This document shows, piece by piece, positions 1 through 6,489 of a stretch of DNA of 7,582 nt; within the stretch, counting starts at the first letter, position 1, and the number at the start of each line of letters is the position of its first letter. The notes beneath the pieces were generated by a model that saw nothing but the letters and a program-made list of their open reading frames with translations, was not told the origin of the DNA and made no database searches. Source of the DNA: Mailhella sp. (lineage in GTDB: Bacteria > Desulfobacterota > Desulfovibrionia > Desulfovibrionales > Desulfovibrionaceae); contig JAGAZG010000020.1 in NCBI GenBank assembly GCA_017940105.1, positions 1 through 7,582 on the forward strand, in the 5' to 3' direction. The translations under genes were made by a program, and so were the position numbers.

Positions 1-852
1 CATGACTTCCAGGGCGTGCTCTGCCTTATCTGCGGGTAAAATGCATATAAGCTTGCCTTCATTGGCAAGATAAAAAGGATCCAGACCCAATATATCACAG
101 CCGGCACGTACACTGTCGTGAACGGGCACGCTGCTTTCTTCAATGATGCAGTGCACGCCGGACTGTTCTGCAATTTCGTTGAGCGTAGTTGCCAGCCCTC
201 CACGCGTCGGATCGCGCAGGACATGTATGCCTCCTACATTGCGGACAAGATTTTCAACCATGCCGCAAAGCGGCGCGCTGTCGCTGGAAGACGACACGAA
301 CGAAAGTTCGTTGCGACGTGCCATGATGGTGAGCCCGTGGTCTCCCATGGCGCCGCTCACAAGGATGGCATCCCCAGGACGGGCGGACGCCCCTGAAGGT
401 GCCGGGCTGGCAATGATTTCCCCTATGCCCGCCGTTGTTATGAACATGCGGTCGCATGCACCTTTGGGTACGACCTTGGTATCGCCTGTCACAATATCAA
501 CGTCGGCAGTTCTGGCAGCAAGAGCCATGTCGTCAACCACGCGTTCAAGTTCTTCAAGTTCCAGTCCTTCTTCAAGAATAAAAGCACAGCTCAAATAACG
601 CGGCTTTGCGCCCATCATGGAAATGTCGTTCACCGTGCCATGCACCGCCAGCGTTCCTATGCTGCCGCCAGGAAAAAACAGCGGCGTCACCGTATAGCCG
701 TCCGTACTCATGGCAACTGTGCCGCTCATGTCCAGCACAGCCGCGTCGTCCATGCGGCGCAGAACAGGATTGTCGAAATGACGGAGAAAAACCTCTGAAA
801 TCAGTCGCTGAGAAGCTCTGCCCCCGCTGCCGCTGTCCAAAAGAATCTTCAT
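1..852 (-). CDS. hypE: HypE, carbamoyl dehydratase of [NiFe]-hydrogenase maturation (3' end outside window)
   Basis: HypE acts in the cytoplasm. It takes the carbamoyl group that HypF places on its C-terminal cysteine and dehydrates it with ATP to a thiocyanate, the source of the cyanide ligands of the hydrogenase iron. The first 284 codons are visible; the family is usually about 330-350 residues, so the C-terminal tail with the acceptor cysteine lies beyond the left edge. The AIR-synthase/PurM-like fold is recognisable. The N-terminus LLDSGSGGRASQRLISEVFL is at about residues 4-23, DDAAVL at 35-40, GGSIGTLAVHGTVNDISMMG at 62-81, GDTKVVPKG at 123-131, DPTRGGLATTLNEIA at 214-228 and YLANEGK at 261-267. 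The ATG at 852-850 is chosen because family homology begins there and an in-frame stop lies about 30 bases upstream. Its ribosome site is weak, only a GGGG about 8 bases upstream. It lies 225 bases downstream of hypD on the same strand. Identity is very secure. Confidence 0.97.
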   Translation of the reverse strand, partial: MKILLDSGSGGRASQRLISEVFLRHFDNPVLRRMDDAAVLDMSGTVAMSTDGYTVTPLFFPGGSIGTLAVHGTVNDISMMGAKPRYLSCAFILEEGLELEELERVVDDMALAARTADVDIVTGDTKVVPKGACDRMFITTAGIGEIIASPAPSGASARPGDAILVSGAMGDHGLTIMARRNELSFVSSSSDSAPLCGMVENLVRNVGGIHVLRDPTRGGLATTLNEIAEQSGVHCIIEESSVPVHDSVRAGCDILGLDPFYLANEGKLICILPADKAEHALEVM

Positions 853-1077
853 GCGCGTGCCCCGGCAAAAAATAAATTAAAAAAAGCAGCAAAAACACGA
901 TGCTCTCTGCCGCGGCGGGCAGGTGCGCATCGCTTCTCTGCATTGCATGCATCTGCATTATGGATAGCATAAAACACGGCAAAAGAAAACTGCGCCCCCC
1001 CACAATGAGGAGCACTGAGAGCAGGGCTCCGAGTTTGTGGCCAAGTTTCTGAGCGTGTCCCAGGCCGAATTTTTACC
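853..1077 (-). other. hypD-hypE intergenic gap with hydrophobic open frame
   Basis: This 225-base gap is unusually long for neighbouring hyp genes, which are often closely packed. It is T-rich on the minus strand just before hypE and contains a run of seven G (C on the plus strand, 995-1001). A minus-strand frame opens at 1072, directly after the hypD stop. It encodes a protein-like stretch that includes HAQKLGHKLGALLSVLLIVG and then a second hydrophobic run before entering hypE out of frame. No ATG with a good ribosome site starts it; a GTG at 1015-1013 is the only plausible start. At 937-959 two copies of tctgcatt flank the palindrome tgcatgca, which could be an operator. I see no clear terminator or promoter. 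It may hold a hypE promoter, a small membrane protein or a gene remnant. Confidence 0.4.
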
Positions 1078-2190
1078 TTACCTTTCCGGCATGCAATATT
1101 TGTACCATGCGGAACAGCTGCCCTCAGTAGAGACCATGCACGGTCCTGTGGGAGATTGTGGCGTACATGCCTTGCCAAACAAGGGGCATTGAGGCGGAAC
1201 TAGCGCACCGCGAAGGATTTCGCCGCAGCGGCATCCTGGTATGGGACGAACCTCTTCCAGCTCCACGTCCAACCGGTTGAATGCATTGAAAGGTTCCCAT
1301 TCAGGCCTGAGTGCAAGCCCGCTGCCCGGTATTACGTCAAGCCCTCTCCACCGTGCATCGCTCTTGCAAAATACGGTTTCCATGATTTGCACTGCATAAG
1401 GACTGCCACCGCTGCTGACGGCGCGCATATAGGTGTTTCCAATGCCTGGGCGCCCTTCATCAAGCATGTCAATCATCAGGCAAAGGGCAGAAAGTATGTC
1501 AGCAGGTTCAAAACCGCCTACTGCTGCGGCGCGACCATATTCTTCGGCAACAAAGCGAAAAGGCTGAAGCCCGAGGATCACGGCGACATGCCCAGGGAGC
1601 AGGAACATGTCCATTTTTCTGCCACCGGACTTCTCGCCGTCAAGAAGAGCCCGCAGCGCTGGTGGCACAAGCTTATTATAAGGAAACACGCAGAAATTTT
1701 TCAGACCGAGCCTTCGGGCTTCCATGAGTGTGCCTGCCATAACAGGAGCCGTGGTCTCAAAACCCACGGAAGGAAAAGCCACTGTCTTATCCGGATTCTC
1801 ACCGGCAATTTTGACAGCATCCATAGGTGAATACACGACTCTTATGCGTGCCCCATCGGCCTGGGCATGCCTCAGGGAACGTCCATCCGGTCCGGGAACC
1901 CGCAGAAGGTCGCCAAAAGTAGCAATGATGACATTTGGCAGCTCCGCCGCACGTATCAGAGCAGCGATTTCCGAATCGTGCGTTACGCAAACCGGACATC
2001 CCGGACCAGAAATATGCTCCAGCCCATCCGGCAAAAGAGAACGCAGACCGCTGCGAAAAATAGAAACAGTATGCGTACCGCACACTTCCATGAACCGTAC
2101 CGGCCGGCCAAGGCGGGAAATTCCATCCGATAGCCTGCCAAGCAAAGCCTTGCACAAGTCCGGGTCACGAAATGAAGCGGAAAAATCCAT
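1078..2190 (-). CDS. hypD: HypD, iron-sulfur scaffold protein of [NiFe]-hydrogenase maturation
   Basis: HypD (370 residues, the normal family length) forms a cytoplasmic complex with HypC. There the hydrogenase iron receives its two cyanides and its carbon monoxide before delivery to the large subunit. All signature motifs are present: CGTHT at 37-41, GPGCPVC at 62-68, VGFETTAP at 142-149, LLPGHV at 197-202, and a C-terminal cysteine-rich region with Cys320, 322, 335, 342, 351 and 359 ending near WYKYC (362-366). That region carries the [4Fe-4S] cluster in the family. The start at 2190 is chosen over an upstream ATG at 2268 because GGAGG lies four bases before it, the family homology starts here, and the extra 26 codons would run through a perfect hairpin. 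HypC, its obligate partner, is not in the window. HypE follows after 225 bases. Cys37 and the PGCPVC cysteines, the iron-binding set known from the family, are intact, so the protein should be functional. Confidence 0.98.
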   Translation of the reverse strand: MDFSASFRDPDLCKALLGRLSDGISRLGRPVRFMEVCGTHTVSIFRSGLRSLLPDGLEHISGPGCPVCVTHDSEIAALIRAAELPNVIIATFGDLLRVPGPDGRSLRHAQADGARIRVVYSPMDAVKIAGENPDKTVAFPSVGFETTAPVMAGTLMEARRLGLKNFCVFPYNKLVPPALRALLDGEKSGGRKMDMFLLPGHVAVILGLQPFRFVAEEYGRAAAVGGFEPADILSALCLMIDMLDEGRPGIGNTYMRAVSSGGSPYAVQIMETVFCKSDARWRGLDVIPGSGLALRPEWEPFNAFNRLDVELEEVRPIPGCRCGEILRGALVPPQCPLFGKACTPQSPTGPCMVSTEGSCSAWYKYCMPER

Positions 2191-2217
2191 AATGCCTCCA
2201 GCAAGATAAACGCACAA

Positions 2218-2251
2218 TGCCGGAAGCGAAGCTGCACGCCTGCTTCCGGCA
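2218..2251 (-). terminator. Perfect 10-bp hairpin between the 666-residue gene and hypD
   Basis: TGCCGGAAGC (2218-2227) and GCTTCCGGCA (2242-2251) form a perfect 10-bp GC-rich stem with a 14-base loop. It lies 40 bases after the stop of the upstream gene and ends 27 bases before the hypD start. On the minus strand it is followed by TTGTGCGTTTATC, only moderately T-rich, so it is a weak or leaky terminator or an mRNA-stabilising or attenuating hairpin in the hypD leader. The space between hairpin and hypD is too short for a separate promoter, so hypD transcripts probably pass through it. Confidence 0.55.
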
Positions 2252-2291
2252 CATGCTTGTTTAAACACGCGATGCCGCTTTCAGGACAGCA

Positions 2292-4292
2292 TCACTTTAA
2301 ATAATCTTCCATCGTTCTGCTTCCCGCCGTCGATGAAAATACAAGGGGCAGTCCTGCAGGTTCAGAAACAGCTGTGGAGATTAACTCAGTCAGGCTGGGA
2401 GACGCATTCGGCGCAAGAGATACGGACATTTTTCCAGGCTGAAGAATCTGTTCTTTCAGCATTGCTCCCAGCTTCGCATAAAATGCGTTGTCGCCTGAGG
2501 CAAGTTCTTCTGCCTGTCCTGAAGCCATGCCAAGGAGATCCTTGGCCGGCATTTCCAGTTCTTTGGATGCAATGCCGAGAGCCATAGCCAGCAGACCGGA
2601 ATCCTGATACTCTGTTTTAGCTGAAGTAAGCTTTACGGTAGAAAGCAGCTGCATGATCACATCAGTATCTTCTGACTTTTCCACGATCTGCTTAGACACA
2701 TTAAACATGTCGCCCTGCATGGTCAGACCGGCATCAAGCATGCCAAGCCCGCGAACAACATAACTTAAGCTGCTATCGCATTGCTTGTCAGTCATGGTTC
2801 CCTTGGTCGTGGCATCCATCGTCAGCCCGTCGGGAGCATAGCGGACGATCACATCCTTCCAGCTTTCCAAAAGTTCCAGTCCTACGTGCAGGCCCTTGAG
2901 CGTACAGTTGGATGTATATCCATGACCGGAAACATAATTCATGGCATAATCCAGCCCATCCAGGCCAATAGCGTCAACGCTGTCAAGAGCAGCATTTACG
3001 GCAAGCGGAATGAACCCTGTGTCCTGATATGAAACATTCGCTTTTGTTATGTCTACTTCTGCAAGAAGCTTTGTGAGAGCTTCCTCATCCCCAGCGGCAT
3101 CAGCAATGCTCTTGATTAGCGTAACGGCATTGCCCTTGGCCGCGCCGCCAAGTTCAAGCCTGCCAAGATCATGAACATAAATTCCGACTTCGGCAGAACT
3201 CGCTTCTTCTGCAACGGATCCGCGCACACGCATATCGAGAGTCAGACCTTCCGGTGCATAACGATCCATGAGTTTTCTGGCATCCGCGATCGCTCCAGGA
3301 GCAATATGCAGCGCTTTCATGGAAACATCTGTTTCAAAAGCGCCGCTTTCGGCACGGTTCATGTTCCAGACTAATCCGCCAAGCGTGACCGGATCGTCTT
3401 GCGCAGAAAGCCAGACATTTAAATTTTTCACGGCGATGCGTGAAAACGGTGGCTTTTCCGCATAGCTTTCTGCAAGCATGCTGAGCACATCCTCAGCAGC
3501 ATCTTCAGTGGCTTCCTGTGCCGTCCCGACTGTTGCCTTCTGCAACTTCAGCATCTGGGCCGGCGTGGGGATGCGCATGTCCGCGAGTTCTACCATATCT
3601 GCAGCACCGGAAACCTCTCCGCTTTCAAACGAAATATCCTTCAACACCGAGCTTACTGGCCCCGGCTTTCCGTCCGCGCTCAGAGCTTTCATTCCGCCAG
3701 GATTTTCTATTGACTTGGCACGAATTTTAAGCAGCGCGGAATCCGGACCGCCAGAAAGCACTGTCAAATTCATGTTTTCTGCATGGGCTGCGTCTATCCG
3801 GCAACGGAGCATCTCTTCAAAAAACGTCTGCCCCATGCCATCTTTGGCATAGCTGCCAAAAACCAGACCCAGCCTCTGATACCAGCCCTGCGCCGTATAC
3901 GATGCCAGGCTGAGCGTCATTTTTACGCCGTCTTCTTCAATTTCTTCATTCCAGCCGCTGAATACCGCTTTTTCCGCGACTTTTGGCAACATTTGGGGAT
4001 CGTAGGGTTCTCCGGCAGTGCTTGTAAAAACCTTGCCGTCAAAATCGGTCAGCTCCACACGCTCTATGCGCCCTTTTCTGGTCATCCCGTCTTTTGGAAG
4101 GGCGTACTCCAGCCCCGTGATGACCAAAGTTTTTTCAAGAAGGGAAAAACGTATGTCCTGAGCAGTGGCAGAAACAGAAGACAAAGCTGCCGAAACGGCA
4201 TCCCGCACTTCCGCTTCGATGCTGTTCAGCCCCACATCGGCGCTCATGCCGGCAACGGCCAGGAATCCGCACAAAAAGGCTTCTTTTTTCAT
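2292..4292 (-). CDS. Exported protein of unknown function with internal tandem duplication (666 residues)
   Basis: I do not recognise this protein with confidence. The ATG at 4292 is chosen over upstream ATGs because GGGAG stands seven bases before it and the N-terminus then has signal-peptide character: MKK followed by a hydrophobic run (AFLCGFLAVAG, residues 5-15), with possible cleavage after AVA (14) or MSA (18). The rest is acidic with few cysteines and no catalytic motif. It reads as alternating short hydrophobic strands and charged turns, which is compatible with a long periplasmic beta-rich protein of the YdgA/DUF945 or AsmA style; that comparison is an impression only. Residues 344-430 and 484-570 are diverged copies at an exact offset of 140 residues without gaps. 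Shared landmarks are RYAP[ED]GLT (344/484), LG.L at 376/516 and YQD[TS]G (422/562). It is preceded by a 728-base gene-poor gap and followed by hypD after 101 bases. A role in the cell envelope is inferred from the signal peptide alone. Confidence 0.9.
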   Translation of the reverse strand: MKKEAFLCGFLAVAGMSADVGLNSIEAEVRDAVSAALSSVSATAQDIRFSLLEKTLVITGLEYALPKDGMTRKGRIERVELTDFDGKVFTSTAGEPYDPQMLPKVAEKAVFSGWNEEIEEDGVKMTLSLASYTAQGWYQRLGLVFGSYAKDGMGQTFFEEMLRCRIDAAHAENMNLTVLSGGPDSALLKIRAKSIENPGGMKALSADGKPGPVSSVLKDISFESGEVSGAADMVELADMRIPTPAQMLKLQKATVGTAQEATEDAAEDVLSMLAESYAEKPPFSRIAVKNLNVWLSAQDDPVTLGGLVWNMNRAESGAFETDVSMKALHIAPGAIADARKLMDRYAPEGLTLDMRVRGSVAEEASSAEVGIYVHDLGRLELGGAAKGNAVTLIKSIADAAGDEEALTKLLAEVDITKANVSYQDTGFIPLAVNAALDSVDAIGLDGLDYAMNYVSGHGYTSNCTLKGLHVGLELLESWKDVIVRYAPDGLTMDATTKGTMTDKQCDSSLSYVVRGLGMLDAGLTMQGDMFNVSKQIVEKSEDTDVIMQLLSTVKLTSAKTEYQDSGLLAMALGIASKELEMPAKDLLGMASGQAEELASGDNAFYAKLGAMLKEQILQPGKMSVSLAPNASPSLTELISTAVSEPAGLPLVFSSTAGSRTMEDYLK
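2583..2843 (-). repeat. Second copy of the internal duplicated domain
   Basis: This encodes residues 484-570 of the 666-residue exported protein. It aligns without gaps to residues 344-430, with 27 of 87 positions identical by hand count. Identities cluster at RYAPDGLT, GLG.L..G and YQDSG. The copies have diverged at the DNA level, so the duplication is old. Confidence 0.75.
3003..3263 (-). repeat. First copy of the internal duplicated domain
   Basis: This encodes residues 344-430 of the 666-residue exported protein and is the partner of the copy at 2583-2843. The landmarks RYAPEGLTLD, DLGRLELG and YQDTG appear in the same order and at the same spacing. The similarity probably extends somewhat upstream (ALHI at 327 against GLHV at 467, the same offset of 140). 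Confidence 0.75.
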
Positions 4293-5020
4293 ATCTGGTC
4301 TCCCTTGCTGGTTCCACATAATCCCGCGTTGCCGCCACAGGTCGGCACACGGCAATCCTTTTTTGACTTGCTTAACATATTAGCAAAAGCCTGGCAATGC
4401 ACGTGTCGCAGACATTTCGGCAGAAGATCGCCTGAGCTTGCTGCATTTTATAAAGAAGATGCCACAGCATGCGCATGCCTTGGAGGCCTGCACGCACCGA
4501 TCATCATAAGCCGGCTGTATTGTGCCTTGGCATTATTCCACCATGCAGTACCACACGTTTTTCGTAAGTTCAGTCACAGAATATTGTTCACATTAAGTAG
4601 CTTATGACAGAAAGTTATTAAGCAGGACGGATCAGCAATATGCATATGCCAAAGCCCGGCATATTGCACGGGACTGTGCAGCTGACCTTTCTTTTTTATG
4701 GCGCATGACGGCATGCGTTTCATCTTATTTGCCCTATGGGCCATGAGCGCCAGGGAAATTTATATACCCAAGCCGCCATCGGTTGAAGCCTTCCCGCCCA
4801 TCAGCGCATGGTGGAGCTGAAACAAATCGTCCATGCCGGCTACTAGGATACTGTTCATCCTGCAGGATTGTTTTATTCCGACAGCCATAATCAGCGCCGT
4901 CTTTCTCATGTATGCCTGGGCATTCATCTCCGGGCACTGACAGTCTGCAATACCCCAAGACTTGCTGCGTCAGCTCCATAGAAGCATGAAAACTGCGGCA
5001 TTATTAATCATAAAACAGAA
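4293..5020. other. Gene-poor 728-base region with small overlapping open frames
   Basis: No gene here can be assigned securely. The right part carries overlapping small open frames. On the minus strand, 4927-4760 encodes a 55-residue frame (MNAQAYMRKTAL...), and a different frame at 4979-4734 gives 81 residues without a ribosome site. On the plus strand, 4713-4940 is one frame broken by a single TGA at 4818-4820; its second half (ATG at 4833) reads as a 35-residue hydrophobic, membrane-helix-like peptide. The 55-residue minus frame and the plus frame share their third codon positions, which are about two-thirds G or C by hand count, so base bias cannot tell which strand is coding. The middle part (4381-4634) shows nothing convincing. 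The left end holds the leader of the 666-residue gene with its ribosome site, but no clear promoter. Decayed gene material or small proteins are both possible. Confidence 0.45.
4635..4667. repeat. Nested inverted repeat with two alternative stems
   Basis: GCAATATGC (4635-4643) pairs perfectly with GCATATTGC (4659-4667). A competing inner stem, ATATGCC (4644-4650) with GGCATAT (4658-4664), uses part of the same right arm with a 7-base loop. It is followed on the plus strand by a second small hairpin, TGCAC/GTGCA, and after a few bases by a T-rich run (4688-4697). It may be a regulatory hairpin or the end of an unseen small transcript. No gene is firmly attached to it. Confidence 0.45.
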
Positions 5021-6361
5021 TCACGGGCTGGGAAATCCCCGCGTTTCAAGCATGCCGTCCAGAGCAGCGCATATACTCTGCATTTTTTCCCTGTAGCCTT
5101 TCGGAAATTTCATGTAGCCGTGTGCAGATACGCCGCTGCCCTGCCAGTAGCGGAGCTCCAAGCTGAACGTTATTCCATCAAGTACCCTGTTGTCATGCCT
5201 GTCAAAACCGTTCCAGTCCGCAATGTGAAGCTCCCGCAAAAGGTTTTCAAACCGTTGAAGCTCATTATCGTGGATAATGCATTCTGAAATATTGTCTGGC
5301 CCCAGCTCCCGCGACAGCACAGTCACCGGACCGTCATTTTCCATTCTCTGATAAATTTCATATCCAGGCCAGCGCCCCCTCCTCATGCCTGATTCAGAAA
5401 AGCTAAATTGCTTGAGTGCGTCTGATCGCAATGACCCCGGTCCGCCCCCGGCATCTATCACCCGGTCACACAACGCCGATAAGCCCCGCTCCATATTTTC
5501 CATTCCTTCAGGCAATCCCTCGTTCACTCCGGCTTGCCCGCATGCAACAATTTCCTGCTGTGTATCATAGTGAAGGCAGAATTCGGCATAAGAAGGCGCT
5601 TTTCGGTCCAAATCACGAGCACGAAAACCATGCCATGATTCCGCCGCATACTTTTGCACCTCAGACTGCAGTTCGTCCAGCAGCGATGCCCTCACAAAGA
5701 CATTACTATCTGTATTGCCGCAGATCCGATTGACTGACACTTTTCCGTCGCTATTTCTGCTTACATGATACCAGAGGCTACCGCCGTTCGCTGGCAGACG
5801 CCAGGAAATGCTTATAATATGTTTTGGAGCTGCCTCCTGGCAGGCTGGCAGCTTACCGGCAAAAAAATCTACAAACGCTTTTTCCGCCGCAAGTCTTCCG
5901 GTGTTTACACCGCAGTCTGCGCCAGAGAGATGAATTTTCCGCTCTGGCTGCCCGTCCCGAGATGCAAAGATAACATTCAGCTCCCACAAGCAATATTTCT
6001 TCCGCTCGGCAGTGGTCATCCTGTCCCTGCATTTTTCATCTATAGGAACCTCCCATCCCGAAAAGTCGAGATCTGCGATAAGATCGCTCAGCTCGGTCCC
6101 CAAAGTTTGTCCAGCCGATCCTGAAAAATTTTCGCGGCGCCCTTCAGAATCCGAAAGAAAAATGGAGACTCTGCCTCCTGAAAAAGAAAAGAGCAGGCTG
6201 GTGTACGAATTTTTAGATGTCAGTTCAGCGCCATATTTTGCCCAGTACTGAAAATACCGCAGATTTTCTGCAGCCGCGGCAACCGGAACAGAAAGCGAAA
6301 GTGATACTACCCCAAAAAGTGCAAACGATACCAACATGCTTGCAATACATTTCATGGACAT
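5021..6361 (-). CDS. Secreted protein of unknown function with three diverged repeats (446 residues)
   Basis: I do not recognise a named family. A clear signal peptide is present: MSMK, a hydrophobic core at about residues 8-27, and the cleavage motif AAA before Glu32. Two starts are possible, ATG at 6361 or ATG at 6355; AGGAGG lies four bases before the first and ten before the second, and I keep the first. The mature part appears to be three copies of one domain of about 120 residues (roughly 51-168, 183-302 and 318-438). Each has an initial strand, a helix-like stretch, a tryptophan (W103, W243, W383, exactly 140 apart), an alternating hydrophobic strand, then a Gly after I/V.A or similar, and a closing helix. 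Copies two and three keep WHGF/WNGF and an identical 32-residue gap to the later Gly275/Gly415. Ten cysteines in the mature chain could form disulfides if it acts in the periplasm. It is transcribed alone or from its own promoter, since a strong terminator lies 72 bases upstream. No catalytic motif is seen; function is unknown. Confidence 0.9.
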   Translation of the reverse strand: MSMKCIASMLVSFALFGVVSLSLSVPVAAAAENLRYFQYWAKYGAELTSKNSYTSLLFSFSGGRVSIFLSDSEGRRENFSGSAGQTLGTELSDLIADLDFSGWEVPIDEKCRDRMTTAERKKYCLWELNVIFASRDGQPERKIHLSGADCGVNTGRLAAEKAFVDFFAGKLPACQEAAPKHIISISWRLPANGGSLWYHVSRNSDGKVSVNRICGNTDSNVFVRASLLDELQSEVQKYAAESWHGFRARDLDRKAPSYAEFCLHYDTQQEIVACGQAGVNEGLPEGMENMERGLSALCDRVIDAGGGPGSLRSDALKQFSFSESGMRRGRWPGYEIYQRMENDGPVTVLSRELGPDNISECIIHDNELQRFENLLRELHIADWNGFDRHDNRVLDGITFSLELRYWQGSGVSAHGYMKFPKGYREKMQSICAALDGMLETRGFPSP

Positions 6362-6433
6362 AACGCCTCCTCATCAAAACGAGTTTTTAATTGCAGAAAG
6401 CAAACATGCTGAAAAAACTTATATATTTTCATT

Positions 6434-6466
6434 AAAACAAAAAGACGCCCTGAAATCAAGGCGTCT
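6434..6466 (-). terminator. Strong intrinsic terminator after the Tim44-like gene
   Basis: On the minus strand AGACGCC, a 10-base loop and GGCGTCT form a perfect 7-bp GC-rich stem (6466-6460 with 6449-6443), directly followed by TTTTTGTTTT. This is a textbook rho-independent terminator. It starts about 24 bases after the stop of the Tim44-like gene and separates it from the 446-residue secreted protein gene. Confidence 0.88.
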
Positions 6467-6489
6467 GAGAGTAAAACTCACGGCAAATG

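Noticed and set aside
143..598. Plus-strand open frame of 151 codons
   Set aside because: It lies entirely antisense to hypE, whose identity is secure. Its serine- and arginine-rich translation is typical of a shadow frame.
2191..2268. Upstream in-frame extension of hypD to an ATG at 2268
   Set aside because: The added 26 residues have no family counterpart and run through the 10-bp hairpin, and the ATG at 2190 has a GGAGG site.
4329..4364. Plus-strand terminator-like element (TTGCCG/CGGCAA stem then TCCTTTTTT)
   Set aside because: No plus-strand gene ends here, the stem has only six pairs around a 15-base loop, and it lies in the leader of the minus-strand 666-residue gene. Chance is the simpler explanation.
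4561..4600. CRP/FNR-like site around gtcacagaatattgttcacat
   Set aside because: The two TCACA half-sites point in the same direction instead of forming a palindrome, so it does not match the TGTGA-N6-TCACA arrangement.
3783..4607. Long plus-strand open frame of 274 codons
   Set aside because: Most of it is antisense to the N-terminal third of the exported 666-residue protein, which has a ribosome site and signal peptide. Its translation has no recognisable domain, and its start lies inside the opposing gene.
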